Below, in pieces: positions 1-7,917 of a stretch of 64,000 bases of DNA. Position 1 is the first letter of the stretch, and every line of letters starts with the position of its first letter. Location: positions 2,170,001 through 2,234,000 of the forward strand of contig NZ_JARUBH010000009.1 of NCBI RefSeq assembly GCF_029626105.1. Reading direction: 5' to 3'. The stretch is from Solwaraspora sp. WMMD792. Its GTDB lineage: Bacteria > Actinomycetota > Actinomycetes > Mycobacteriales > Micromonosporaceae. Below the pieces are notes generated by a model. It worked only from the letters and a program-made list of their open reading frames with translations. It had not been told where the DNA came from and ran no database searches. A program made the translations under genes and the position numbers.

Positions 1-1
1 G

Positions 2-517
2 CGGGAGCGTGGTTACGACGCGGTGGTCGAGATGGACGCTGACGGGTCGCATGCTCCGGAGCAGTTGCCGCAGCTGCTGGACGCGGCGCGGGACGCCGAC
101 GTGGTGATCGGTTCCCGGTGGGTGCCGGGCGGTGAGGTGGTGAACTGGCCCCGGCACCGGTGGGTGCTGTCGCAGGGGGCGAACCTGTACACGCGGTTGG
201 CGCTGGGTATGCCGGTGCGGGACGCGACCGGTGGTTACCGGGTGTACCGGATCGCGGTGCTCGACAAGATCGACTACGCGAGTGTGTCGTCGCAGGGCTA
301 TTCGTTCCAGGTGGAGCTGACCTGGCGGGCACACCGTGAGGGGTTCCGCATCGTCGAGGTGCCGATCACGTTCGCGGAGCGGGAGCAGGGCGCGAGCAAG
401 ATGAGCGCCTCGATCGTGCGGGAGGCGTTGTGGCGGGTGACCGTCTGGGGGGTTCGGGCCCGCCGGGACGGGTTGACCGGCCGGCGTCGTGACACGGCTT
501 CGGCGCGCTGGCCGTGA
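2..517 (+). CDS. Polyprenol monophosphomannose synthase, C-terminal part (5' end outside window)
   Basis: GT-A glycosyltransferase that would transfer mannose from GDP-mannose to polyprenol phosphate, the lipid-linked mannose donor for lipoglycans and O-mannosylation at the membrane. The frame is open from base 2 and about 171 residues remain, so some 90 N-terminal residues are missing. The metal/nucleotide motif DADGSH lies near the start. It is followed by VIGSRWVPGG, the acceptor-side segment DATGGYRVYR, and SSQGYSFQVELTWRA, the conserved core of the Dpm1/Ppm1 family. No C-terminal membrane helices are present, as in the soluble single-domain form. fxsA follows after about 56 bp on the same strand, a common actinobacterial order. 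The family call is firm; substrate and physiological role are inferred from it. Confidence 0.9.
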   Translation, partial: RERGYDAVVEMDADGSHAPEQLPQLLDAARDADVVIGSRWVPGGEVVNWPRHRWVLSQGANLYTRLALGMPVRDATGGYRVYRIAVLDKIDYASVSSQGYSFQVELTWRAHREGFRIVEVPITFAEREQGASKMSASIVREALWRVTVWGVRARRDGLTGRRRDTASARWP

Positions 518-573
518 CGACGGCGCGTGTCATGCTGGACAGGTGACGTGACGCCACGTTCGCAGGAGGTGAC

Positions 574-1104
574 ATGCGCCGGGGAGTGCGGTTGATCCCG
601 TTGGCGTTGGCGGCTGGTCTGGTTCTGGAGGTCGCCGTTTTCCTGCTGATCGCCCATCAGATCGGCTACGGGTGGGCGTTGCTCTTGGTGCTGGCCGCTT
701 CCCTGGCGGGTATGGCGCTGTTGCGTCGGGAAGGGATGCGTGCCTGGCGGAGTTTCCGGGCGGCGGCGCAGTCCGGTCGTCCGCCCGGCGAGCAGGTCAG
801 TGACGGTCTGCTCGGGTTGGTCGCTGGTGTGTTGTTGGCGACGCCAGGGCTGGTCAGTGGCGTGTTCGGTGGTGTGTTGGCGGTGCCGCAGGTGCGGCGG
901 GTGGTGCGGCGGCGGGTTCAGGTCGCTGCGGAGCGGCGGATGTCGTCGGCGGCGGCCGGGGAGATGTTCGGGCCGCGCCGGGTGCGGGTGTATCCGCCGT
1001 CGGCGGCGGACCGGCCACCGGCTGGGTCTGCGGACGGTTCCGCGCAGCAGGCTGCTGCGGCCGGTCCGACGATCGAAGGGGAGATCGTCGACCCGCCGCG
1101 GTGA
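574..1104 (+). CDS. fxsA: FxsA family membrane protein
   Basis: Small cytoplasmic-membrane protein of 176 residues. Hydrophobic segments lie at about 9-28 and 33-49, with a glycine-rich one at about 85-105 (GLLGLVAGVLLATPGLVSG), which is the typical FxsA signature. The C-terminal third is polar, basic then acidic/Pro-rich, and probably cytoplasmic. The ATG has a strong AGGAGG ribosome-binding site a few bases upstream. The E. coli namesake affects F exclusion of phage T7 when overproduced; the actinobacterial role is unknown. It is probably co-transcribed with the mannosyltransferase and ends at a perfect hairpin shared with the convergent rbpA. Confidence 0.85.
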   Translation: MRRGVRLIPLALAAGLVLEVAVFLLIAHQIGYGWALLLVLAASLAGMALLRREGMRAWRSFRAAAQSGRPPGEQVSDGLLGLVAGVLLATPGLVSGVFGGVLAVPQVRRVVRRRVQVAAERRMSSAAAGEMFGPRRVRVYPPSAADRPPAGSADGSAQQAAAAGPTIEGEIVDPPR

Positions 1105-1131
1105 GTGGGCACGCCGGGCCGGGAGCGCGAC

Positions 1132-1168
1132 GACGCCCCTGACGCCGGGGTACGGCGTCAGGGGCGTC
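1132..1168. terminator. Bidirectional terminator hairpin between fxsA and rbpA
   Basis: Perfect 15-bp inverted repeat (1132-1146 and 1154-1168) with a 7-nt loop, placed between two convergent genes. It lacks a clear U-tract, as is usual for high-GC actinobacterial terminators. Confidence 0.8.
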
Positions 1169-1206
1169 GGTGTCTGGTCTGCCCGCCGGTCGGGCGGGGT
1201 GGGTGG

Positions 1207-1548
1207 TCAGACGCCGCCGCGCCGGTTGCGGACCTCCTGCAGACGTTCGGCCAGGATGTCCTCCAGTTCGGCGATCGACCGCCGTTCCAGGAGCATGTCC
1301 CAGTGGGTGCGTGGCGGCTTGGCCTTCTTCTGCTCCGGTTCGCTGCCGTCGACCAGCCGGGCGACGCTGCCGTCGAACTTGCATTCCCAGGTCACCGGCA
1401 CCTCTGCGTCGACGGCGAACGGGACCTCGAACTGGTGGCCTTTGGCGCAGAGGTACTCGCGGGTCTGGCGCGGCGCGAGTTCCGTGTTGCGGTCGGACTC
1501 GTAGCTGACTGCTCCCAGACGGCTTCCGCGCAGCATGCGCTCGCCCAT
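1207..1548 (-). CDS. rbpA: RNA polymerase-binding protein RbpA
   Basis: Actinobacterial transcription factor of 113 residues that binds the primary sigma factor and stabilises the RNA polymerase holoenzyme-promoter complex. All family parts are visible: the N-terminal tail with RLGAVSYESDRN, the core beta domain carrying Cys34 and Cys56 (YLCAKGHQFEVPF ... TWECKFDG), the basic linker EQKKAKPPR, and the C-terminal sigma-interaction helix (about 81-103, THWDMLLERRSIAELEDIL). The length is normal. In Streptomyces coelicolor rbpA is a SigR (disulfide-stress) target, and a matching promoter is present upstream here. It ends against the hairpin shared with fxsA. Confidence 0.96.
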   Translation of the reverse strand: MGERMLRGSRLGAVSYESDRNTELAPRQTREYLCAKGHQFEVPFAVDAEVPVTWECKFDGSVARLVDGSEPEQKKAKPPRTHWDMLLERRSIAELEDILAERLQEVRNRRGGV

Positions 1549-1589
1549 GATCGGCTATCCCCTCGGTCGTGGTGCTGGTCTTCAGGTGT

Positions 1590-1617
1590 AACGATGTGCA
1601 CGGGGCGGGCGATTCCC
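1590..1617 (-). promoter_or_regulatory. SigR/SigH-type promoter upstream of rbpA
   Basis: On the minus strand, GGGAAT (1617-1612) is followed after 19 nt by GTT (1592-1590). This fits the published thiol-stress sigma consensus GGAAT-N18/19-GTT. It would start transcription some 35-40 nt before the rbpA ATG. The match is seen in the sequence; SigR control is inferred by analogy with S. coelicolor rbpA. Confidence 0.55.
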
Positions 1618-1790
1618 GCTGTCGACGGGCGCTGCCTGGTAGCGGCAGGCCCGCGCCCGGACGTGTGCGAGCGTATCCGGCCGATGCTCGCTGCTGCCGT
1701 GTCACCGGTGCGCGGACGCCGTCGCCGCCGGGGTGAAACATGGCGTTAACGAAGTCTGGCACATCGGTGACGATGTGGATGCGATGTAGG

Positions 1791-2930
1791 TCACTGTGCG
1801 GGCGCCGCCGGGTGGTTGTCGACCGGCCGGTGGGCGGTGCTGAGCGCTGCCAGCGCCGTGGCGAGGTCGCTGACTTGGCGGGACAGTTCCGTTACCCGGG
1901 CCTGGGCGTTGTCACGTTCGGCCCGGGCGGTGTCGAGCGCGGCGGCGAGTTCTGTCGCGGTGTGTCGGGCTTGGTCGGCGCGGGCGACGGCGGCGGCGGT
2001 CTCCGCGCGGGCGGTGTCGGCGTCGGCGCGGGCGGTGTCGGTATCGTGCTGCGCCGCATCGGCCCGCCGCTGCCACTGGTCGATGTCGGCGCGCGCCTGG
2101 TGTAGCGCCTCGCGCGCGGCGGCGGTTTCTGCGTGCGCCTGGGCGGCGTCTGCCCGGGCGGCCTCGGCTTGCGCGTCGGCCCGGTCGGCGCGAATGTCGG
2201 CCTGCTGGCGGTGGTCGTCGGCGGTGCGCGCGGCTTCGCTGGCGTCGGCTGCTGCGGCGGTGGCCGCTGCCGCCTCCCGGGTGAGTTCGTCGATGACACG
2301 TCGGTCGTCGTCGCGTTGCCGGATCAGTTGTTCCAGTTGTTCGCGGACGGTGTCGCGGTCGTGTTCGGCCTGCCGCAGCAGTGCGTCGGCGGCGGCGGCC
2401 CGTTGCTGCGCGGCGGCCTGTTCCGTCCGTGCCTGCGCGGCCTGCTGGCGGGCCGCCGCGGCTTCGGCGGTCGCGGTTTCGGCGCGCGTCTCGGCGGTTT
2501 CGGCGCGGGCGGCGGCCTGCGCGGCAATCTGTTGTGCCTGGGTGGCGGCGAGGGTGGCGGCTTCGGCTGTCTGCCGCGCGTCGTCGCGTTCGGCCTGGGC
2601 GGCGGCGAGGGTGGCGGCGGCTTCGGCCCGGACTTCGGCGACGCGTCGGTCGACGCCGGCCGGGGAGAGTTCGGCGTGCAGTGTCTCGGTGAGGGTGCCG
2701 ACCATCTGGTCGAGGCGGTCGACGAGTTCCCAGCTGCGGGCGATCTGGCCGGCGAGGCCGGGGGCGTCGCGGCGGCGCATCCGGTTGGCGCGGGAGGCGC
2801 GTTGGCAGGCTCCGTCGTTGTCGCGGCAGTACCGGAAGGGGCGGCCGGCGGCTGCCCGTTGCGGTACGGGTGCGCCGCAGTGTGCGCAGGGCCGGGTCGT
2901 GGTCTCGGTGTCCGGCGGCGGGGTGTCCAT
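1791..2930 (-). CDS. Ala-rich coiled-coil protein with N-terminal Cys cluster
   Basis: Conserved-type hypothetical protein of 379 residues. The first 45 residues carry four cysteines (C15, C18, C35, C42, in PCAHCGAP and RYCRDNDGAC) that could form a zinc site. A basic stretch, RANRMRRRD, follows, and then roughly 300 residues of Ala/Arg/Glu/Gln-rich heptads that should form a long coiled coil. The layout resembles KfrA-like or SMC-hinge-like DNA/cytoskeletal scaffold proteins only in a general way, so no function is assigned. The frame is open further upstream, but the ATG directly before MDTPPPDTETTTRPC is the first that gives a sensible N-terminus. The acetyltransferase gene diverges from it. 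Confidence 0.7.
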   Translation of the reverse strand: MDTPPPDTETTTRPCAHCGAPVPQRAAAGRPFRYCRDNDGACQRASRANRMRRRDAPGLAGQIARSWELVDRLDQMVGTLTETLHAELSPAGVDRRVAEVRAEAAATLAAAQAERDDARQTAEAATLAATQAQQIAAQAAARAETAETRAETATAEAAAARQQAAQARTEQAAAQQRAAAADALLRQAEHDRDTVREQLEQLIRQRDDDRRVIDELTREAAAATAAAADASEAARTADDHRQQADIRADRADAQAEAARADAAQAHAETAAAREALHQARADIDQWQRRADAAQHDTDTARADADTARAETAAAVARADQARHTATELAAALDTARAERDNAQARVTELSRQVSDLATALAALSTAHRPVDNHPAAPAQ

Positions 2931-3069
2931 CGCCGCCGAAGTGTAGTTGCCGGCCTGACGCGTACCGCCGTGGTGGTGGCCGCAGGTGTGCCTTCGGTTG
3001 CTTCGCCGGGTGTGTTCCGGCTGTGCGGCGTACGGTCTGCTGGTGGGCTCTGGCGGTGACGGGCGGTCG

Positions 3070-3639
3070 ATGCGGGAACGGATGGTCGCTGGTGCCCTGT
3101 ACCGTGCCGACGATCCGGAGCTGGTCGAGATGTCGCTGCGGGCGGTGGATCTGACCGAGGCGTACAACCGCACGTCGGCGCGTGACGGTGGGCGGCGCCG
3201 GGCGCTGCTCGTCGAGCTGTTCGCCGAGGTGGGCGACGGCGCCGAGGTACGGCCTCCGCTGCGGGTCGACTACGGCGCTCACATCAGCGTCGGGTCGCGT
3301 ACCTTCGTCAACTTCGGTCTGGTGGCGTTGGATGCGGCGGCTATCACCGTCGGTGACGATGTGCAGATCGGCTGCAATGTGCAGTTGTTGACGCCGTCAC
3401 ATCCGCTCGCGGCCGGGTCACGCCGGGACAAGTGGGAGTCCGCCGAGCCGGTCCGGATCGGCGACAACGTGTGGCTGGGCAGCGGGGTGATCGTGCTGCC
3501 CGGGGTGGAGATCGGCAGGGACACGGTGGTCGGCGCGGGGTCGGTGGTGACCCGGAGCCTGCCGGCCGGGGTGCTCGCTACCGGTAATCCGGCGCGGGTG
3601 GTGCGGGATCTGCCGGGCGACCGGACCGGCGGAGGGTGA
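3070..3639 (+). CDS. Sugar O-acetyltransferase (maltose/NodL-type, hexapeptide repeat)
   Basis: Acetyl-CoA-dependent O-acetyltransferase of the LacA/Maa/NodL group, 190 residues. The N-terminal helical segment MRERMVAGALYRADDPEL is typical of the maltose-acetyltransferase N-terminal domain. It is followed by a left-handed beta-helix of hexapeptide repeats (about 70-180, for example ISVGSRTFVNFG, VRIGDNVWLGSG, VVGAGSVVTRSL). The catalytic histidine is His111 in TPSHPL. The ATG at this start gives the usual family length; an in-frame GTG nine codons upstream is an alternative. The natural acceptor cannot be read from the sequence. It converges on the ATP-grasp gene with only 8 bp between them. 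Confidence 0.85.
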   Translation: MRERMVAGALYRADDPELVEMSLRAVDLTEAYNRTSARDGGRRRALLVELFAEVGDGAEVRPPLRVDYGAHISVGSRTFVNFGLVALDAAAITVGDDVQIGCNVQLLTPSHPLAAGSRRDKWESAEPVRIGDNVWLGSGVIVLPGVEIGRDTVVGAGSVVTRSLPAGVLATGNPARVVRDLPGDRTGGG

Positions 3640-3647
3640 CGCGGGCG

Positions 3648-4508
3648 TCAGTCGGCCTGCAGGGCCGCGACGAGACGTTCGAGCGCGGCCGGTGTGGTCT
3701 GGGGCAGGAACAGGGAGGGCTCCACCAGTTCCAGTTCCAGCACGCATGGCCGGCCGTGGTCGTCGCGGACGAGGTCGACCCGGGCGTAGAGCGGGACGCC
3801 GAACGAGTCGGTGACGGTGTCGACGGCCTGGCGTGCCACGGCGATCAGTTCCGGGTCGGCGACATGCGGCGTGCTGGTTTCCGGCGCGAACAGGTCGTCG
3901 ACCGGGTCGGTGTGGGGCAGCACGACCCGTTTGTTCGCGGCGTGGCTGTACCTGCCGGTGAAGAAGACGAGGGGCCATTCTCCGTCGTCGGCCACCGAGG
4001 TGAGTCGTGGTTGGACCAGCACGCTGGTGCCGGTGGCGTGCAGTCGGCGCACGTGGGCGTACGCCTCGTCGTGCTGTGCCGGCCGGTACGAGGCGACGTG
4101 CCGGCTTCCCGCGCCGACGGCCGGTTTCACCACGAAGTCGCCGGCGGGGAAGTGTGGACGGTGTCCCGGCTCCACGAACGTGGTCGGTGTGACGGGTACG
4201 CCGGCCCGGTCGAGGTCGGCGAGGTAGTGCTTGTCCAGGTTCCACCGCAGCATCGGTAGCGGATTCCGCAGATCCGTCACCTGTTCGACGGTTTCCAGCC
4301 AGGTGATGAACTGTCTGAGTTGCTGCGGGTAGTCCCAGGTCGAGCGCAGGACGGCCCGGTCGTAGTCGGCCCACCGCACCGCAGGGTCGTTCCACACCAC
4401 CACGTCGACGGCGATGCCGGCCTGCCGTAGCGCCGGCAGGGCCAGCGGTTCGTCCTCGTCGTGTCCGCGTGCCTCGTGGGCGGAGACCCATGCCAGCCGG
4501 GTGACCAT
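3648..4508 (-). CDS. ATP-grasp domain protein (RimK/glutathione-synthetase-like)
   Basis: Putative carboxylate-amine ligase of 286 residues with an ATP-grasp fold. The N-terminal Rossmann-like part (VTRLAWVSAHEARGHDEDEP) is followed by a typical ATP-grasp lysine segment (FVVKPAVGAGSRHVASY), the LVQPRLTSVADDGEWPLVFF strand and the acidic metal-binding end (ARVDLVRDDHGRPCVLELELVEPSLF). Related proteins are annotated as RimK-domain or glutathione-synthetase-like and usually have unknown substrates. No partner gene for peptide or cofactor biosynthesis is adjacent, so substrate and product are open. Confidence 0.8.
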   Translation of the reverse strand: MVTRLAWVSAHEARGHDEDEPLALPALRQAGIAVDVVVWNDPAVRWADYDRAVLRSTWDYPQQLRQFITWLETVEQVTDLRNPLPMLRWNLDKHYLADLDRAGVPVTPTTFVEPGHRPHFPAGDFVVKPAVGAGSRHVASYRPAQHDEAYAHVRRLHATGTSVLVQPRLTSVADDGEWPLVFFTGRYSHAANKRVVLPHTDPVDDLFAPETSTPHVADPELIAVARQAVDTVTDSFGVPLYARVDLVRDDHGRPCVLELELVEPSLFLPQTTPAALERLVAALQAD

Positions 4509-4556
4509 GCGCTGATCGTACGGCCCGGGCGCGGGCCGTACGGTGGACGGGCCGGG

Positions 4557-4886
4557 TCAGCGGTTGTCGCCGCTGCCACCGAGTACGCCACGGTTCTGGC
4601 GGCTGGCCAGCTTGGCCAGGTTGTCGGTCGCGATGTCGTTCAGTGAGAGGTCGAGGTAGGCGGCGAGGGTCGCCACGTACCACAGGACGTCGCCGAGTTC
4701 CTTGGTGATGTCGGCCCGGTCGAGCCTGGACTCGTCGCTGTCGCAGTCTCGGACCCATTTCTTGAACTTTTCGGCGACTTCGCCGGACTCGCCGACGAGT
4801 CCGAGTACCAGGTGGAGCAGTTCGTTCTTCTTGTCGCGCGGCGTGGCGGTGCGCAGGGCGCCGCGCTGGTAGTCGTCCAGGTCCAT
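4557..4886 (-). CDS. MazG-like nucleotide pyrophosphohydrolase
   Basis: Small all-alpha NTP pyrophosphohydrolase of 109 residues in the MazG/dUTPase superfamily, likely hydrolysing nucleoside triphosphates to monophosphate and pyrophosphate. The Mg-binding motif is complete: E33xxE36 in GLVGESGEVAEKF and E63xxD66 in KELGDVLWY. The start is placed at MDLDDYQRGA, where family members begin; the frame extends about 19 codons further without similarity. It is probably co-oriented with the ATP-grasp gene but has its own 48 bp gap. Confidence 0.85.
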   Translation of the reverse strand: MDLDDYQRGALRTATPRDKKNELLHLVLGLVGESGEVAEKFKKWVRDCDSDESRLDRADITKELGDVLWYVATLAAYLDLSLNDIATDNLAKLASRQNRGVLGGSGDNR

Positions 4887-4939
4887 GGCGGACAAGTATG
4901 GCGGTTCACGCTCACCGGGCTCCTCCGGCACCCTGCGGC

Positions 4940-4979
4940 CCAATTATCGGATTGCTGTTATCCACAATTCGATAATTGG
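4940..4979. promoter_or_regulatory. AT-rich imperfect palindrome containing a consensus DnaA box
   Basis: Fifteen-base arms (4940-4954 and 4965-4979) match at 14 of 15 positions with a 10-nt spacer, in an otherwise GC-rich gap upstream of the MazG-like gene and the divergent methyltransferase. Positions 4958-4966 read TTATCCACA, the consensus DnaA box. It could be a repressor operator, a hairpin, or a solitary DnaA site. Confidence 0.45.
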
Positions 4980-5178
4980 AGTCGAGGTGTGAGTGCGGAA
5001 GACTGATACACCATAATGACAGTTATGTGGTGGCCGGACGTTCCTGGTCTGGCGTCAGCTCGTGAGGCCGGACGATCGTGTCGGGTTGGGACGACAGCCG
5101 CACCGCAGCGGGGTGATGTGTCGATCCGTAGGCTTGTCCAGAATCGGCACGTCGGCGACGGTCTGCGAGGATGGCGCG

Positions 5179-5991
5179 GTGGCAGGCGCGGATCGACGTG
5201 GCCTCGGTCAGGTGTTCAACGAGGTGCCGGAGCTGTACGACAGGGTCCGGCCGGGGTACCCCGACGCGTTGTTCGCCGACCTCGTCACCATCACCGGCCT
5301 AGGTGAGAGGTCGCCTGTGCTTGAGGTGGGCTGCGGTACCGGTCAGGCGACCCGTTCGCTGGCGGCACTCGGGTGTTCGGTGACCGCCATCGAGCCGGGC
5401 GCGGGTATGGTCGCGCTTGCTCGCCAACGGCTCGCCACCTTCGTCAACGTCACCGTCGAGTCGTCGACGTTCGAAGAGTGGGACGACCGCGGTCGACGCT
5501 TCGACCTCCTCGTGGCAGCTTCAGCGTGGCACTGGGTCGATCCTGCGATCGGCTGGCGGCGAGCACGCGAGGTGCTCCACCCCGGGGGCTGGATGGCGCT
5601 GCTCGGCCACGTCGTCATCCGCCGGCCCGGCGAGCCGGAGGTGTACGCGGAGACCGCCGATCTCCACGAACTGTTCTCCCCCGGGAATCCCGACTGGGGC
5701 CGTCCGCCGCTTGAGGGCGACGTGCGCAGCACCGACGAGGGCTGGGGACTGGTCGACGATCCTGGCGGCCGGTTCGGCCCCACGATCGTGCGCTGGTACC
5801 CCACCGTTCAGTGGTTCGACGGCGACGGGTTCGCCGACCTCCTGCGCTCGCAGTCGCCGTACCGCAGGCTCGACCGCGACGTCCGCGAGCCGCTGCTCGA
5901 CGCCATCGCCGAGCGCATCCGCACCCGCATGGGCGACCGAGCGGCACGCCGGTACCTGAGTGTCCTGCGTATCGGTCAGCGCGCGGACTGA
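5179..5991 (+). CDS. Class I SAM-dependent methyltransferase
   Basis: Rossmann-fold methyltransferase of 270 residues with motif I VLEVGCGTGQATRSL (about 47-61), an acidic motif II (VTAIEPGAG), and LVAASAWHWVDP followed by VLHPGGWMALL. The N-terminal FNEVPELYDRVRPGYP is the typical start of the UbiE/Trm9-like Methyltransf_11 group, so the GTG just before it is preferred over an upstream extension without similarity. GAGGA lies 8-12 bases upstream. The acceptor molecule cannot be predicted. The gene stands alone. Confidence 0.82.
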   Translation: MAGADRRGLGQVFNEVPELYDRVRPGYPDALFADLVTITGLGERSPVLEVGCGTGQATRSLAALGCSVTAIEPGAGMVALARQRLATFVNVTVESSTFEEWDDRGRRFDLLVAASAWHWVDPAIGWRRAREVLHPGGWMALLGHVVIRRPGEPEVYAETADLHELFSPGNPDWGRPPLEGDVRSTDEGWGLVDDPGGRFGPTIVRWYPTVQWFDGDGFADLLRSQSPYRRLDRDVREPLLDAIAERIRTRMGDRAARRYLSVLRIGQRAD

Positions 5992-6073
5992 TTTCAACGG
6001 TAATCCGGGCGTGCCGCCGGGATCCGCGCCGCGTCGGCTGCGAGGTCGGCGAGCCGGTACGGATGCGGGGTGA

Positions 6074-6553
6074 TCACTGCGGTGCGTTCTCCGACGCCGA
6101 CGCCAGCAGCTGCGTCAGCCGGTCCAGGCCGGCTCTGATCAGCCGGGCGTACTCGTCGTCGCCCAGGGCGTCGATGCCCGCCTGCGCGTGCCGCAGGTGT
6201 TCCCGGGCCCGGTCGAGGTCACCGAGCTTGCGGTGACACTCGCCGAGGTTGAGGTGCAGCGACGGGTACAGGCCGGCCACCGGCAGGGCCACGCCGGCCT
6301 GCGCCACCCGGGCGTCGGTGAGCAGGTCAGCCGCGGCCAGGGCCCGCTGGTCCCAGAGCAGCTCCTGGTGCACGTCGTCCTGCACGTCGGCCATCGCGTG
6401 GGCGAGGACGCAGACGTGCAGCGGATCCCCGTCCTGTCCGCCGATCTCGTCCCAGATCCGGGTGAACAGGTCACGGGCGGCGTCCCGTTGACCGCGCTGG
6501 TGGTGCAGCTGCACCCCGTCGTTGATGCGGGCGAGCGTGGCGTCGACGGTCAT
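6074..6553 (-). CDS. TPR-like helical protein coupled to a MerR regulator
   Basis: Protein of 159 residues made of helical hairpins. The segment YPSLHLNLGECHRKLGDLDRA reads as a canonical tetratricopeptide repeat, and the flanking segments fit two or three more degenerate ones. Family members are annotated as tetratricopeptide-repeat hypothetical proteins. Its ATG overlaps the stop of the preceding MerR gene (ATGA), so translation is coupled and the two probably act together, perhaps with the TPR protein as ligand or partner sensor. That role is an inference. Confidence 0.7.
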   Translation of the reverse strand: MTVDATLARINDGVQLHHQRGQRDAARDLFTRIWDEIGGQDGDPLHVCVLAHAMADVQDDVHQELLWDQRALAAADLLTDARVAQAGVALPVAGLYPSLHLNLGECHRKLGDLDRAREHLRHAQAGIDALGDDEYARLIRAGLDRLTQLLASASENAPQ

Positions 6554-7335
6554 CGGCTGCTCCCGGAACGTGCATGTCGCGGCGACACCGATGGTAGTCG
6601 GCCGGCCGGACCCGACCGGTCGACCGTCGAGGAGTGGTCCGGGGCGGCGGTGAGCGCGAGCACAATGGCCAGTGCGGCGGCGGCGTCGAGCAGGGCCCGG
6701 GACCGGGTGGTGAGGTCGGCGTCGCGGACCGCCAACGCGGCGGTGATGTCGGCCGACCGGCCGGCGGAGCGCAGTCGCGGCATCAGGGCCCGCAGCGGCG
6801 CGACCCGGTAGCCGGCCTGGCGTAGCTGGTGCACGACGCGGGCGTCGCGGACTTGGGCCGGGGTGTAGCGGCGCGGTCCGCCCGGTCGGTCGCGGCCGGG
6901 CACGACGAGTCCTTCGGCGTGCCAGTGCCGCAGGGTCGACGGGCGTACGCCGAGCGCCGTGGCCAGCTCGGAGATGCTCATCGCGTCGTAGTCGCGTACG
7001 TCGTCGATGGGTTCGGCGGTGATGGCCCGGGCCGCCAGCTGGGCCTGTCGCAGGTCGGCGCGTTCGGTGTGCAGCCGGGCGTGGGCGGCGTCGAGCAGGG
7101 CGAGCATCCCGTCGGCCGGGCGGCGGTGGGCGGCCTGGACGATCCTGCGGGCCTCGGCCGGTCCGGTCGCCGCGGCCAGGGCCCGGTAGGCCAGCGCGCA
7201 CCGCAGGTGCAGTTCCCCGAAGACCCGGTGGCCGGTGGCGGTACGGGCCGCCGGCGGCAGGACACCGTCGCGTTCGAGGTTGCGGATCTGCTGAACGCCG
7301 TACCCGGCCCGCCGGGCGACGTCGACGGTGCGCAT
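6550..7335 (-). CDS. MerR/TioE-type regulator with two HTH domains
   Basis: Transcription factor of 261 residues with two MerR-like winged-helix modules. One is at the N-terminus (MRTVDVARRAGYGVQQIRNLE ... GVLPPAARTATGHRVF) and one in the middle (about 118-175, SISELATALGVRPSTLRHWHAEGLVVPGR). This doubled layout is typical of the TioE group of actinobacterial MerR proteins. The start is placed at MRTVD because homologues and the paralogue at 9.2 kb begin there; the frame is open 22 codons further to 7401. The tail after residue 230 is low-complexity. It is translationally coupled to the TPR-like gene and divergent from the DUF6194 gene. Confidence 0.8.
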   Translation of the reverse strand: MRTVDVARRAGYGVQQIRNLERDGVLPPAARTATGHRVFGELHLRCALAYRALAAATGPAEARRIVQAAHRRPADGMLALLDAAHARLHTERADLRQAQLAARAITAEPIDDVRDYDAMSISELATALGVRPSTLRHWHAEGLVVPGRDRPGGPRRYTPAQVRDARVVHQLRQAGYRVAPLRALMPRLRSAGRSADITAALAVRDADLTTRSRALLDAAAALAIVLALTAAPDHSSTVDRSGPAGRLPSVSPRHARSGSSR

Positions 7336-7421
7336 TCGAGGCGAGTGGAGACCTTCCGCTTCGGATACCTGCTCTCGGGATCGTGAAGTCTCCATAAGCA
7401 CTGCAATGTAACGCTTCAGGT

Positions 7422-7892
7422 ATGACCCAGGATGAGATCATCGCGTTCGTCGCCGGCCTCGGCGACGTACTGGCCCTCAGACCGGCGTCCGGCGACGGCA
7501 CGCCGCCGATCAGCTGGGGCGACACGTTCTTCTACGTCTCGCCCGACGGCACGGTCCCGACCAGGCGGCAGCCGTTCGCCACGATCGTGACCAAGGACTA
7601 CCCGGGCGACGCGACGTCGCGCCTGGACCGGCCGGGTGTGTTCCGGCTCAACATCGCCGTCGGACGGGACGATTTCCTGCGGCACGCCGGGCATGAGCCT
7701 CGCGGGGCCGCCCCGGCCGGGGTCGATCCCGCCGCCGCCGACATCCTGTTCGCCCACCCGGTGTACGGTGCCGGCGGCTGGCTGGCGGTGGTCGACCCCG
7801 GTCCCCGCACCGACGCGGTGGTGCGTGGTCTGCTGCGCGCGGCACACCGTCGCGCCGGCGCACACCACGAAGGGCGGGACGGCAGGAGTTAG
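7422..7892 (+). CDS. DUF6194 family protein
   Basis: Protein of 156 residues with the recognisable DUF6194 pattern: MTQDEIIAFVAGLGDV at the N-terminus, ISWGDTFFYVSPDG, PFATIVTKDYPGD, FRLNIAVGRDDF and HPVYGAGGWLAVVDPG. The family is common in actinobacteria and of unknown function. There is no signal peptide or membrane segment, so it is probably cytosolic. It is transcribed away from the MerR/TPR pair, which makes it a plausible target of that regulator. Confidence 0.85.
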   Translation: MTQDEIIAFVAGLGDVLALRPASGDGTPPISWGDTFFYVSPDGTVPTRRQPFATIVTKDYPGDATSRLDRPGVFRLNIAVGRDDFLRHAGHEPRGAAPAGVDPAAADILFAHPVYGAGGWLAVVDPGPRTDAVVRGLLRAAHRRAGAHHEGRDGRS

Positions 7893-7917
7893 TGGGTGGG
7901 TGCGCGCCAACCCGCTG

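Noticed and set aside
1912-3282. Long minus-strand frame rich in Arg and Pro overlapping the coiled-coil gene
   Set aside because: Composition is that of a wrong frame in GC-rich DNA; the coiled-coil frame has the real N-terminal Cys cluster and start.
4958-4966. DnaA box as a sign of a replication origin
   Set aside because: It is a single box with no box cluster and no dnaA, dnaN or gyrase genes; it is kept only as a candidate regulatory site.
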